From the NCBI RefSeq assembly GCF_002483235.1, contig NZ_DLHN01000018.1, positions 77,530-141,529 on the forward strand: DNA of 64,000 nucleotides. Reading direction: 5' to 3'. Position 1 is the first letter of the stretch. Each line of letters opens with the position of its first letter. Source of the DNA: Pedobacter glucosidilyticus (GTDB lineage: Bacteria > Bacteroidota > Bacteroidia > Sphingobacteriales > Sphingobacteriaceae). Below, one piece after another: positions 35,431 through 42,944 of this stretch. The position numbers were made by a program, and so were the translations under genes. Under the pieces are notes generated by a model, which was not told the DNA's origin, made no database searches, and worked only from the letters and a program-made list of their open reading frames with translations.

Positions 35431-37221
35431 ATGAGTCATACATTTCATATTCCTGTTTTAGGTTTAGCATATTCTGTTGATACGCCGCTAAAAGTAGGCC
35501 GTTATGGTATTTCTTCTGTTGTATCTATTGTTGATGATCATTTAATAGAAAGAATGCGAGCATACCACGCAAAGCAAAACCAGGAAAACTATATCCCTAT
35601 TCAAGATAACGAACCGCATTTTAGAGCCAAAAGAATTACTGCCTATTTAAACTTGATGCAAGACTTGCTTGATAAACAGTTTGAAGCTTTAAAACAACAA
35701 GCTTTTGAGCCTGGTACAGATTTGACAAGGTATTTTGATTTACAACCAGATCACTCTGCACTTAAAAAAACTTATTTACAAATGCTTAACATTCAAGATG
35801 AAGAAATAAAAGCAATTGTACAAAAGCAATTAAAAGATAACATGCAAAAAGGAGCCATAGATGTAAATATTATGGCTAAAGTGGATAAAATAAATAGCCC
35901 TATCCATGGTGAAGAGCAGTTGAGTGATGCGTTGGCTTCTTTACAAGGTTTTGCGGAGAGTAAATTAAATGCTGGCGTGGTTTTATCTGCCGGGATGAAC
36001 CCTAGATTATACGCACATTTAGAGAATTTCAAAGATTTTTATCCTAATGAAAACCATCTAATAAAAAAGACCATTATTTTAAAAGTTTCTGATTTTAGAT
36101 CGGCTCTAATTCAAGCAAAATTCTTAGCAAAAAAAGGTTTATGGGTTTCAGAATTTAGGATAGAATCGGGATTAAATTGTGGCGGCCATGCCTTTGCTAC
36201 TGAGGGTTATTTATTGGGCCCTATTTTAGAAGAATTTAAGGTAAAAAGACAAGAAATGCTTGCCGAGCTTGCCGGGATGTACAAAAATGCGCTATTGACA
36301 AAAGGTTATACTGGCGATATAGAAACACCTCGAATGAAAATAAGTGTACAGGGTGGTATAGGTACAGCAGCAGAAGACAATTTTTTATTAAAGCATTATG
36401 AGTTAGACGCTACGGGCTGGGGCAGTCCGTTTTTATTGGTTCCGGAAGCTACCAATGTGGATGAAGAAACGCTTAACAATTTAGCTGAAGCTACTCGAGA
36501 GGATTTTTACATCAGCGGCTCATCGCCTTTGGGTGTTCCTTTTAATAATTTCAGAAAAACTACTGCAGAAAAACTTCGTTTAGAGCGTATTGCAAAAGGA
36601 AAACCTGGCAGCCCATGTACCAAAAAATACTTAGTTTCTAATACCGAGTTTACCAAAGAGCCTATTTGTACAGCTTCCAGAAAATATCAAAACTTAAAAA
36701 TAAAATCGCTTCAAAACAGTGGTTTAGATGAACAAGACTTGCAAACTAAAATAAACGAAGTAACAGAGAAAATTTGCCTATGCGAGGGCCTAGTTACCTC
36801 TGCTTATTTAAAGAACGACATGATAAAATCGAAAGAAAGCAAAGCAGTAACCATTTGCCCTGGTCCTAATATTGCTTATTTTTCTGGCAAGTTTTCTTTA
36901 GATGAGATGGTAAAACACATTTACGGAAAAATCAATTTACTGGCTGGTACAGAGCGCTCTAATATGTTTATTAACGAACTTAATTTGTATATAGAGCATC
37001 TAAAAAAAGATATCAGCATGAGCTGGCAAGATTTATCTGACAAAAAGGTTAAATACTATACCAAGTTTAGAGCGCAGTTAGAACAAGGTATCCATTACTA
37101 TAAACAGCTTATTCCGGAGATTCAAAACCAAACGGATATGTATAAAAACAAGATGCTTAAAGAATTACAAGAGGCAGAGGAAAAACTTAAAATGATGATT
37201 TTCGCTACTGAAAACACGTAA
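35431..37221 (+). CDS. Unrecognised 596-aa cytoplasmic protein with six cysteines, in the oxygen-limitation cluster
   Basis: I do not recognise a named family. No signal peptide or membrane helix is visible. The middle part (about 300-375) has KISVQGGIGTAAEDNFLLKH and DATGWGSPFLLVPEATNVDE, which recall FMN-binding TIM-barrel proteins such as glutamate-synthase-like or nitronate-monooxygenase-like domains; this is a loose impression. All six cysteines (250, 396, 413, 449, 451, 476) sit in motifs that look constrained (GLNCGGHAF, KICLCEG, TICPGPN), five of them in the C-terminal third, suggesting Fe-S or other metal binding. The C-terminus is helical and charged. It is divergent from the CoA-transferase, with a Fnr/FixK-like site in its promoter and its own terminator. 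Confidence 0.85.
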   Translation: MSHTFHIPVLGLAYSVDTPLKVGRYGISSVVSIVDDHLIERMRAYHAKQNQENYIPIQDNEPHFRAKRITAYLNLMQDLLDKQFEALKQQAFEPGTDLTRYFDLQPDHSALKKTYLQMLNIQDEEIKAIVQKQLKDNMQKGAIDVNIMAKVDKINSPIHGEEQLSDALASLQGFAESKLNAGVVLSAGMNPRLYAHLENFKDFYPNENHLIKKTIILKVSDFRSALIQAKFLAKKGLWVSEFRIESGLNCGGHAFATEGYLLGPILEEFKVKRQEMLAELAGMYKNALLTKGYTGDIETPRMKISVQGGIGTAAEDNFLLKHYELDATGWGSPFLLVPEATNVDEETLNNLAEATREDFYISGSSPLGVPFNNFRKTTAEKLRLERIAKGKPGSPCTKKYLVSNTEFTKEPICTASRKYQNLKIKSLQNSGLDEQDLQTKINEVTEKICLCEGLVTSAYLKNDMIKSKESKAVTICPGPNIAYFSGKFSLDEMVKHIYGKINLLAGTERSNMFINELNLYIEHLKKDISMSWQDLSDKKVKYYTKFRAQLEQGIHYYKQLIPEIQNQTDMYKNKMLKELQEAEEKLKMMIFATENT

Positions 37222-37290
37222 ATCATAGATTTTTTTTCAAATGTCTTTTGGAAGACTTAATCCTAAAGCACATCAGTATATAATGTTCTT

Positions 37291-37334
37291 AAAAGCCAAT
37301 CATCAACCAGGATCATGGTATGATTGGCTTTTTT
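37291..37334 (+). terminator. Intrinsic terminator of the 596-aa gene
   Basis: AAAAGCCAATCAT (37291-37303) pairs perfectly with ATGATTGGCTTTT (37320-37332), with an inner ACCA/TGGT pairing and a run of six T. It lies 70 bp past the stop codon. Confidence 0.85.
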
Positions 37335-37426
37335 AGTTGCTATAAACAGTCATGATGAAGTAAAAACTAAATCTACATGATAGGGTTAGGTATTTGGATA
37401 GTATTTTTGTTAAAAATATTAAGGAT

Positions 37427-37978
37427 ATGAATATTACCGTATATACAGAATCAACACCTAACCCCTCAACAATGAAATTCATTGTTAATAAATTATTAAT
37501 CAACGGCAGTGTAGATTACCCTAATAAAGAAAGTGCATCTGCATCAAGATTTGCATCAGAATTATATAAATTCAGTTTTGTTAACGGCGTGTTTTTCGCT
37601 AGTAATTTTGTTACGGTAACCAAAACAGAAGATGCAGAGTGGAATGATATTGAGCCTATTTTGAAAGAATTTGTTAAGGGTGCTGTAGAATCAGAATACA
37701 ACGTACAAGAAAAAGTACAGGATGAGAATGTGAATTTTGAAGGTACAGAAGTAGAAGTTAAAATTCAGCAAATTTTACATGATTATGTAAGGCCTGCTGT
37801 AGAGCAAGACGGTGGTGCTATCAGTTACAAATCTTTTGAAGATGGTATCGTAACTGTAGAATTAAGAGGCTCTTGCAGTGGCTGCCCTTCTTCTACCATT
37901 ACCTTAAAATCGGGTATCCAAAGTTTATTACAAAGAATGGTTCCAGAAGTTAAAGAAGTAGTTTCTGAAGCGCTTTAA
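37427..37978 (+). CDS. nfuA: NifU-like iron-sulfur carrier (Nfu)
   Basis: 183 aa from the ATG at 37427; an upstream TTG at 37394 is rejected because family members begin at MNITVYTESTPNPSTMKF. The N-terminal Nfu_N domain covers residues 1-90, and the C-terminal NifU domain (about 108-180) carries the Cys-x2-Cys pair in GSCSGCPSST that holds a [4Fe-4S] cluster for delivery to apo-proteins. Monocistronic with a bidirectional terminator behind it. Its proximity to the Fe-S-dependent HemN and the Cys-containing 596-aa protein is suggestive but may be chance. The symbol is assigned by domain architecture. Confidence 0.92.
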   Translation: MNITVYTESTPNPSTMKFIVNKLLINGSVDYPNKESASASRFASELYKFSFVNGVFFASNFVTVTKTEDAEWNDIEPILKEFVKGAVESEYNVQEKVQDENVNFEGTEVEVKIQQILHDYVRPAVEQDGGAISYKSFEDGIVTVELRGSCSGCPSSTITLKSGIQSLLQRMVPEVKEVVSEAL

Positions 37979-37998
37979 ACATTTTTGTTAGATTATAG

Positions 37999-38035
37999 AA
38001 AAAGGGATACGCTTATCATCAGCTATCCCTTTTTT
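37999..38035. terminator. Bidirectional intrinsic terminator
   Basis: AAAAAGGGATA (37999-38009) pairs with TATCCCTTTTT (38024-38034), giving a T-run on both strands. It serves the convergent nfu gene (stop 37978) and the Pro-rich gene (stop 38043). Confidence 0.85.
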
Positions 38036-38042
38036 AATGCCA

Positions 38043-38438
38043 TTAAGGTTGTGGTGGCGTACCAGGCTGTATAGGAACAGGAGATGATGTTGGCGGATTA
38101 GGCTGACTTGGAGTAGGTACAGGAGTAGGTAAAACCGGCTGTTTATTGGGGTTTTTAGTTGCATCGGGGTTTACTTTAACCGTATCCGTTGGATAAGGAG
38201 GTATAGGATATTTAGGATCAGGAATAGAAGAACCACCGGGTACAGGTGCCGATTTTAAAATAGGCTTCCCTGTTGTATCTCTACTACTTTGGTTATTTTT
38301 ATTCTTCTTCCCCATATCTACAGTATCTGCCCGAAGCTGATGACTATAAATGACTGTATTATCATACAATGAGTGTACTGTTGTAGCATAAGCAAAAGAA
38401 CCTGCTAGTATTGCTGCTGTTAAAATGGATGTTTTCAT
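38043..38438 (-). CDS. Small secreted proline-rich protein
   Basis: 131 aa. A signal peptide (MKTSILTAAILAGSFAYAT) is followed by a short polar region and a low-complexity C-terminal half of Pro, Thr, Ser and Lys (PDPKYPIPPYPTDTVK; TPVPTPSQPNPPTSSPVP). No domain is recognisable. Such tails are extended and flexible, often spanning periplasm or cell wall. Transcribed divergently from the AraC-type regulator (174 bp apart), which could control it. The coding frame is supported by the signal peptide and by the convergent terminator just past the stop. Confidence 0.7.
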   Translation of the reverse strand: MKTSILTAAILAGSFAYATTVHSLYDNTVIYSHQLRADTVDMGKKNKNNQSSRDTTGKPILKSAPVPGGSSIPDPKYPIPPYPTDTVKVNPDATKNPNKQPVLPTPVPTPSQPNPPTSSPVPIQPGTPPQP

Positions 38439-38612
38439 AAGTGTATCAATTATTTAGTAAATGTTGATTAAATACTTAAAAAATCATTCCAATATCTAAA
38501 CTGCTTTAAATCAAACATTTTATCCTTCGTTTTTAAACCTTTTTGACATTTCTGGCAATTGAATTGTAAGTATTTATTTGATTTAAATAACAAATTTATA
38601 ACTACTAGTGCC

Positions 38613-39659
38613 ATGATAGAGCTCTTTGTAAGATCGTTACCTCTTAAAGATGTAATAGCCAACCTAGCAGAAGAAATGAAAACTTCTTATGATAAGAACT
38701 GTAACGAATATATCTTAAACATACCCACAGCCTACGGTAAAGGATTAATTAGAGGAATTAATTTTACGCAAGGTTTTGGACTTATAGAGTATAATTGCTT
38801 TTTTAAAGAAGAGGTAAGTATTCATTTCTCTTTAAATAACATCCACCCTTTAAAATTTATTTATTGCAGCGAGGGCTTTTTAAAACATAGATTTGAAGAA
38901 AAAGAAGACCTCCATCAAATAGACCAATTCCAGAATGTGGTTGTTTCCAGCTCTTCTAAAAACGGACATGTTTTAATCTTCCCTAAAAACATCCAAATCA
39001 GGATGAATAGTTTGGAAATAAACCGTACTGATTTTAAAACCAAAATAGACTGCGATATTAATAATTTGGATAAAAGGTTAAGAAGTGTTTTTAAGGATTT
39101 AAGAGCTAAACATTTATTTTATTACCATGGTAATTATAGTTTGGCTATGGCTAAATGTATACAAGATATTAACTCGTCCAAACAAACAGGCTTTGCCAGA
39201 AGATTGCTTTTAGAAGGTAAAGCCAACGAAATTTTAAGCATACAGATTCAAGATTTTGAAGACGACCAGCGTAACGATTCGAGAAAACAAATACTTAGGA
39301 AAGCAGATTTAAGACAAATTGAAGAAGCAGCACATATTCTTAAAACAGAACTAGCCAACCCTATTACGATTAAAGATTTAGCTAAAAGAGTAGGTACCAA
39401 TACAACCAAGTTACAAGAAGGTTTCCAGCATTTGTTTGGCACATCTGTTAATAATTATCTTAGAAATTTGAGATTAGAATTTGCCCGCGATCAGCTTATT
39501 TTAGGAGAATTAAATATTAGTGAGATAGCAGCTCAAATAGGTATTGTTAATAAAAGTTATTTTTCTAGAATTTTTAAAGAAGCCTACGGATTAAATCCTA
39601 AAGAGTTATCTCAACAAATAAAAAATATATCTAAAAAGTCAAATCGTTTAAATTTATAA
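38613..39659 (+). CDS. AraC-family transcriptional regulator
   Basis: 348 aa from the ATG at 38613 (MIELFVRSLPLKDVI). A TTG-initiated extension from 38559 adds 18 residues and is less likely. The N-terminal ~240 residues are a ligand or partner domain of unknown specificity; the C-terminal ~100 form the double helix-turn-helix (ITIKDLAKRVGTNTTKLQEG; NISEIAAQIGIVNKSYFSRI). The domain layout resembles Bacteroidota AraC-type regulators related to siderophore or stress control. Divergent from the Pro-rich secreted protein. Target genes cannot be inferred. Confidence 0.9.
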   Translation: MIELFVRSLPLKDVIANLAEEMKTSYDKNCNEYILNIPTAYGKGLIRGINFTQGFGLIEYNCFFKEEVSIHFSLNNIHPLKFIYCSEGFLKHRFEEKEDLHQIDQFQNVVVSSSSKNGHVLIFPKNIQIRMNSLEINRTDFKTKIDCDINNLDKRLRSVFKDLRAKHLFYYHGNYSLAMAKCIQDINSSKQTGFARRLLLEGKANEILSIQIQDFEDDQRNDSRKQILRKADLRQIEEAAHILKTELANPITIKDLAKRVGTNTTKLQEGFQHLFGTSVNNYLRNLRLEFARDQLILGELNISEIAAQIGIVNKSYFSRIFKEAYGLNPKELSQQIKNISKKSNRLNL

Positions 39660-39733
39660 CTCATAAGCATAATAATAATAGTCTAATTAAGCAAAAGCTT
39701 AAATAATAAGTAAGATGCCCTTAATATTGCAGC

Positions 39734-39904
39734 ATGTCTATTTATATGCGCATTGTTATCATTTTACTTATTATCACCATTTCTATTTTTTTAATGGCTT
39801 CTAGCCAGCTTTACACGCATGATATAGATTATTTAATCTTAAGCTTCTGGATTGTTTTTACCCTACTGGTTATATTTATCATTAAGGTTATTGTAAAAAA
39901 ATGA
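39734..39904 (+). CDS. Small two-helix membrane protein (56 aa)
   Basis: ATG at 39734 to TGA at 39902-39904. Two hydrophobic segments (IVIILLIITISIFLMA and LILSFWIVFTLLVIFIIKVI) flank a short polar loop (SSQLYTHDIDY), and the protein ends KVIVKK. The composition is that of a real double-spanning peptide with a positive C-terminus. It follows the AraC gene by 74 bp on the same strand. A perfect 10-bp stem-loop overlaps the stop codon. No homologue is known to me; function unknown. Confidence 0.5.
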   Translation: MSIYMRIVIILLIITISIFLMASSQLYTHDIDYLILSFWIVFTLLVIFIIKVIVKK

Positions 39905-39930
39905 GAGCACTCCAGAAACAGAGTGCTCTC
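39893..39930 (-). terminator. Strong hairpin with T-run on the minus strand
   Basis: GAGAGCACTC (39903-39912) and GAGTGCTCTC (39921-39930) pair perfectly around 8 nt. The minus-strand continuation is ATTTTTTTAC, the shape of an intrinsic terminator; the plus-strand side has no T-run. No annotated minus-strand gene ends here: the nearest upstream one is RecQ, over 1 kb away. Confidence 0.6.
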
Positions 39931-40138
39931 TCTGGATAGATAGAAATAAAAAACGAATTGAAATAAGCTACGACACCCTTTGTTTAACCTTCGCATATTG
40001 GGCACCGTAACTTATGACATAAATTTAAGCATCTTCAAAACAATTATAAAATACTCTTTATCAATAAATTGAATAGTGATAAAATTTTTACGTTTTAGAG
40101 CATTATCTAATTAAGCTTAAAGAATTGTATTTTGCAAA

Positions 40139-41008
40139 GTGCTTTCTATACTTGTTCCGCATTATAATTTTATCAACCAAACGCTGTTTCTAGAATTAGA
40201 ACTGCAGTGTTTAAGCTTACCCTTAGATTTCGAAATTATTGTTATTGATGATGCCTCTTTAACTCCCTATAAAAACTACTTAAACCAATTTAATAAGGCA
40301 TATTTTAACATTATTTTTTTGGATAAAAATATCGGAAGATCGGCCATTAGAAATCTTTTAGCAGCAAAAGCCTCCTACCCTTTTTTATTATTTTTAGATG
40401 GAGATAGCTGTATTAAACATCCTAACTTTATCAAAAACTACCTCAATTTTGTTCAACAAAACCCTGCCGCTGATCTTGTTTGTGGCTTACGCAATTATCC
40501 CGAATGCTTAAATAAGGAATATTTATTACACCATTATTACGGTACTAAAGTAGAAATGCTTGCCTCAAAACAAGCTTTTCATAGCTCTAATTTCCTTATC
40601 AAAAAGGAAGTTTTTAAAGCCCTACAATTTGATGAACGCTTAACCCATTATGGTTATGAAGATGTTGTTTTTGGCTTAACGGCAAAGGCTAAAGGTTATA
40701 CCATCAAAAATTCCGATAATCCAGTTATCCATCTACAGTTAAAAACAAATCAGCAATTTATGGCAGATACTGAGGACGCTGTTCAAAATCTAGCACAACT
40801 GATGCAATTGCCACAATATGAAATTATTTTGAAAGAAATACCGCTTATCCGTATTTACTTATTATATAAGAAAACTGGTTTATGGCATTTATTAGCAGGT
40901 TTAAAGTCTCGTTTAAGAAAAAATCTGGAACAAGAAAAACCAAACGCTACAAGCATCAAAAAGCTACAGTTATACAAGCTATTACATTTACATTATTGCT
41001 TAAGCTGA
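40139..41008 (+). CDS. Family 2 glycosyltransferase
   Basis: 289 aa, GTG start at 40139 (in-frame stop at 40118, no ATG between). The GT-A fold N-terminus is SILVPHYNFINQTLF; nucleotide-sugar contacts are IIVIDDAS and the DxD-type LFLDGDSC. The acceptor-side ED motif lies in YGYEDVVFGLTAKAKG. No membrane helices, so probably a cytosolic or peripheral enzyme acting on a lipid-linked or surface glycan; substrate unknown. Its 3' end overlaps the convergent RecQ gene by 16 bp. Confidence 0.88.
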   Translation: MLSILVPHYNFINQTLFLELELQCLSLPLDFEIIVIDDASLTPYKNYLNQFNKAYFNIIFLDKNIGRSAIRNLLAAKASYPFLLFLDGDSCIKHPNFIKNYLNFVQQNPAADLVCGLRNYPECLNKEYLLHHYYGTKVEMLASKQAFHSSNFLIKKEVFKALQFDERLTHYGYEDVVFGLTAKAKGYTIKNSDNPVIHLQLKTNQQFMADTEDAVQNLAQLMQLPQYEIILKEIPLIRIYLLYKKTGLWHLLAGLKSRLRKNLEQEKPNATSIKKLQLYKLLHLHYCLS

Positions 41009-42879
41009 TATCCCTCTTCAGATTTAAAAATATCTCCGGCTTCTAGTAAAAGTCTTATCACGTTTAGTTTATCCTTCTCTGAACCCATTTTTATAGTTTT
41101 TACCAAATCCTCCAAACTTAATGGTTTAACGGCCAGGTTTTCTAAAACTGTTGCCATCATTTTGGCTTTTAAAAGGCTTCTTTTTTTATGGATACAAACA
41201 TCGCAAATGCCACAAGCTTTGGTATCTGTTTCGTTAAAATAAGATAGAATTTGCTCGCTTCTGCATTTGTCTTGCGTTACATAAGCCAGCATGGCGGTCA
41301 TCTTAGTTTGGTAAACGTTTTTCCTTTCTTTGTAAAAGTTAAAATCAAGGTATAAGTCTTCAGTTTTGTAACGTGGTTTTAAGAAAGTTAACAAAGGCTT
41401 ATCTGTTTTTTTGATGTAGCTAATCACCCCCAAATCATGCAGTTCTTGCAGCATCTTCACCACATCATCAAACCTGATTTGGTTTTTAGAGGCTAAATCA
41501 ACCTCTTTGATAGCCACAAAATAATCAAAAGCACCACCATATATTCTTAAAATACTTTTGATAAATAAATCATAACGGGCTTGCTCTACCTGAAATTTGT
41601 ATAAATCCTCTCCGTTAACCAAAAACTGAATTCTGCTGGGCAACAAAGCCTGCTCGCTTAAAGTTATATAACCATTTTGCTCTAACGTTTTCACAGCACT
41701 TAAAGCGGTAATCACATCGAGCTGAAATTTCTGACAAAAATCACCCACCTGAAACTCATACATCACCCCCTCACCGGCTTCAAAAGGTATCTGTAAATAG
41801 TTACATAATAAGTGGTAGTATCTCCTCACCTCTTCTAACGGCGGGAAATTCTGCTCGAAGCGTTTCTCAAACAATAATTTATCTATTTTTTGATAGAGTA
41901 AAACGGCAAAAGCCTTTTGCTCATCTCTGCCTGCTCTACCCGCTTCCTGATAATAAGCTTCTAAACTCTCAGGCATCTCGTAATGTATCACCAAACGCAC
42001 ATCGGGCTTATCTATCCCCATACCAAAAGCATTGGTAGCCACCATTATCCTGAGTTGGCTGCTAATCCACATTTGTTGGCTTTTACTTCTAGCATCGGCA
42101 TCTAAACCTGCATGGTAATAACTAGCGCTAATACCATATTGGTAAAGATATTTGGCAATTTCTACGGTATCTTTTCTGGTTTTTACGTAAACAATACCAC
42201 TTCCAGGTACTTTTTGGCATATTTCAATTAATTTTTGAAGCTTATTCTCCAGGTTTAAAACCGAGTAAGAAAGGTTAGTACGTTCAAAGCTTTTTCTAAA
42301 AACCTTTGGATGTTTAAAATCCAGCTTTTGCATGATATCTGCCTGTACCTGCTCTGTAGCCGAAGCTGTTAAAGCCAACATGGGTACCTCTGGATGCAAA
42401 GTTCTGATAGCGGTAAGCTGTAGATAAGGAGGTCTAAAATCATAGCCCCATTGCGATATACAATGGGCTTCATCTACCGCAAACAAATTTACCTTCATGT
42501 GCTTGATGCGTTCCCGCACCAAATCGGTAGCTAATCTTTCTGGCGATATGTATAAGAATTTAACAGGCCCATAAATACAATTATCTAAAGCAATATCAAT
42601 CTCCCGTTTTCCCATGCCTGATATGATGGCTATGGCATTGATTCCTTTTTTTTGTAAATTCTCTACCTGATCCTTCATCAAGGCAATTAATGGCGAAACT
42701 ACAATACAAATACCGGGCATAGCCATAGCCGGAACCTGGAAGCATATAGATTTACCTCCTCCGGTAGGTAGCAGTGCCAATGTATCATTTTTGTTTAATA
42801 CGGCAGTTACAATATCCTCTTGAAGTGGTCTAAAACTATCGTAACCCCAATATTGCTTTAAAATTTCATGTATCGTCAT
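40993..42879 (-). CDS. recQ: ATP-dependent DNA helicase RecQ
   Basis: 628 aa. The helicase core has motif I PTGGGKSICFQVPA, motif II DEAHCISQWGYDFRP with the RecQ-specific aromatic loop, and motif VI QEAGRAGRD. The RecQ zinc-binding region has cysteines in CRSEQ, CGICDVC; a winged-helix RQC-like part follows, and I see no convincing HRDC domain. 3'-5' DNA unwinding in recombination and repair. It starts 65 bp from the divergent amidohydrolase. No terminator follows its stop; the nearest minus-strand terminator is at 39893-39930, so its transcript may run antisense through the glycosyltransferase gene. Confidence 0.95.
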   Translation of the reverse strand: MTIHEILKQYWGYDSFRPLQEDIVTAVLNKNDTLALLPTGGGKSICFQVPAMAMPGICIVVSPLIALMKDQVENLQKKGINAIAIISGMGKREIDIALDNCIYGPVKFLYISPERLATDLVRERIKHMKVNLFAVDEAHCISQWGYDFRPPYLQLTAIRTLHPEVPMLALTASATEQVQADIMQKLDFKHPKVFRKSFERTNLSYSVLNLENKLQKLIEICQKVPGSGIVYVKTRKDTVEIAKYLYQYGISASYYHAGLDADARSKSQQMWISSQLRIMVATNAFGMGIDKPDVRLVIHYEMPESLEAYYQEAGRAGRDEQKAFAVLLYQKIDKLLFEKRFEQNFPPLEEVRRYYHLLCNYLQIPFEAGEGVMYEFQVGDFCQKFQLDVITALSAVKTLEQNGYITLSEQALLPSRIQFLVNGEDLYKFQVEQARYDLFIKSILRIYGGAFDYFVAIKEVDLASKNQIRFDDVVKMLQELHDLGVISYIKKTDKPLLTFLKPRYKTEDLYLDFNFYKERKNVYQTKMTAMLAYVTQDKCRSEQILSYFNETDTKACGICDVCIHKKRSLLKAKMMATVLENLAVKPLSLEDLVKTIKMGSEKDKLNVIRLLLEAGDIFKSEEGYQLKQ

Positions 42880-42944
42880 AAGAAGCCAAGCCTACCAAAG
42901 CTATAAAATTTATTAAATTGCAGCTTTATTAAGATGTATTTGTG

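Noticed and set aside
37394..37426. TTG-initiated extension of Nfu
   Set aside because: The family starts at MNITVYTESTPNPST; the extension shows no conserved features.
39940..40138. Possible structured RNA such as 6S or SRP RNA upstream of the glycosyltransferase
   Set aside because: I looked for the conserved SRP tetraloop and a long 6S-like bulged hairpin and saw neither; only the terminator-like hairpin at its left is convincing.
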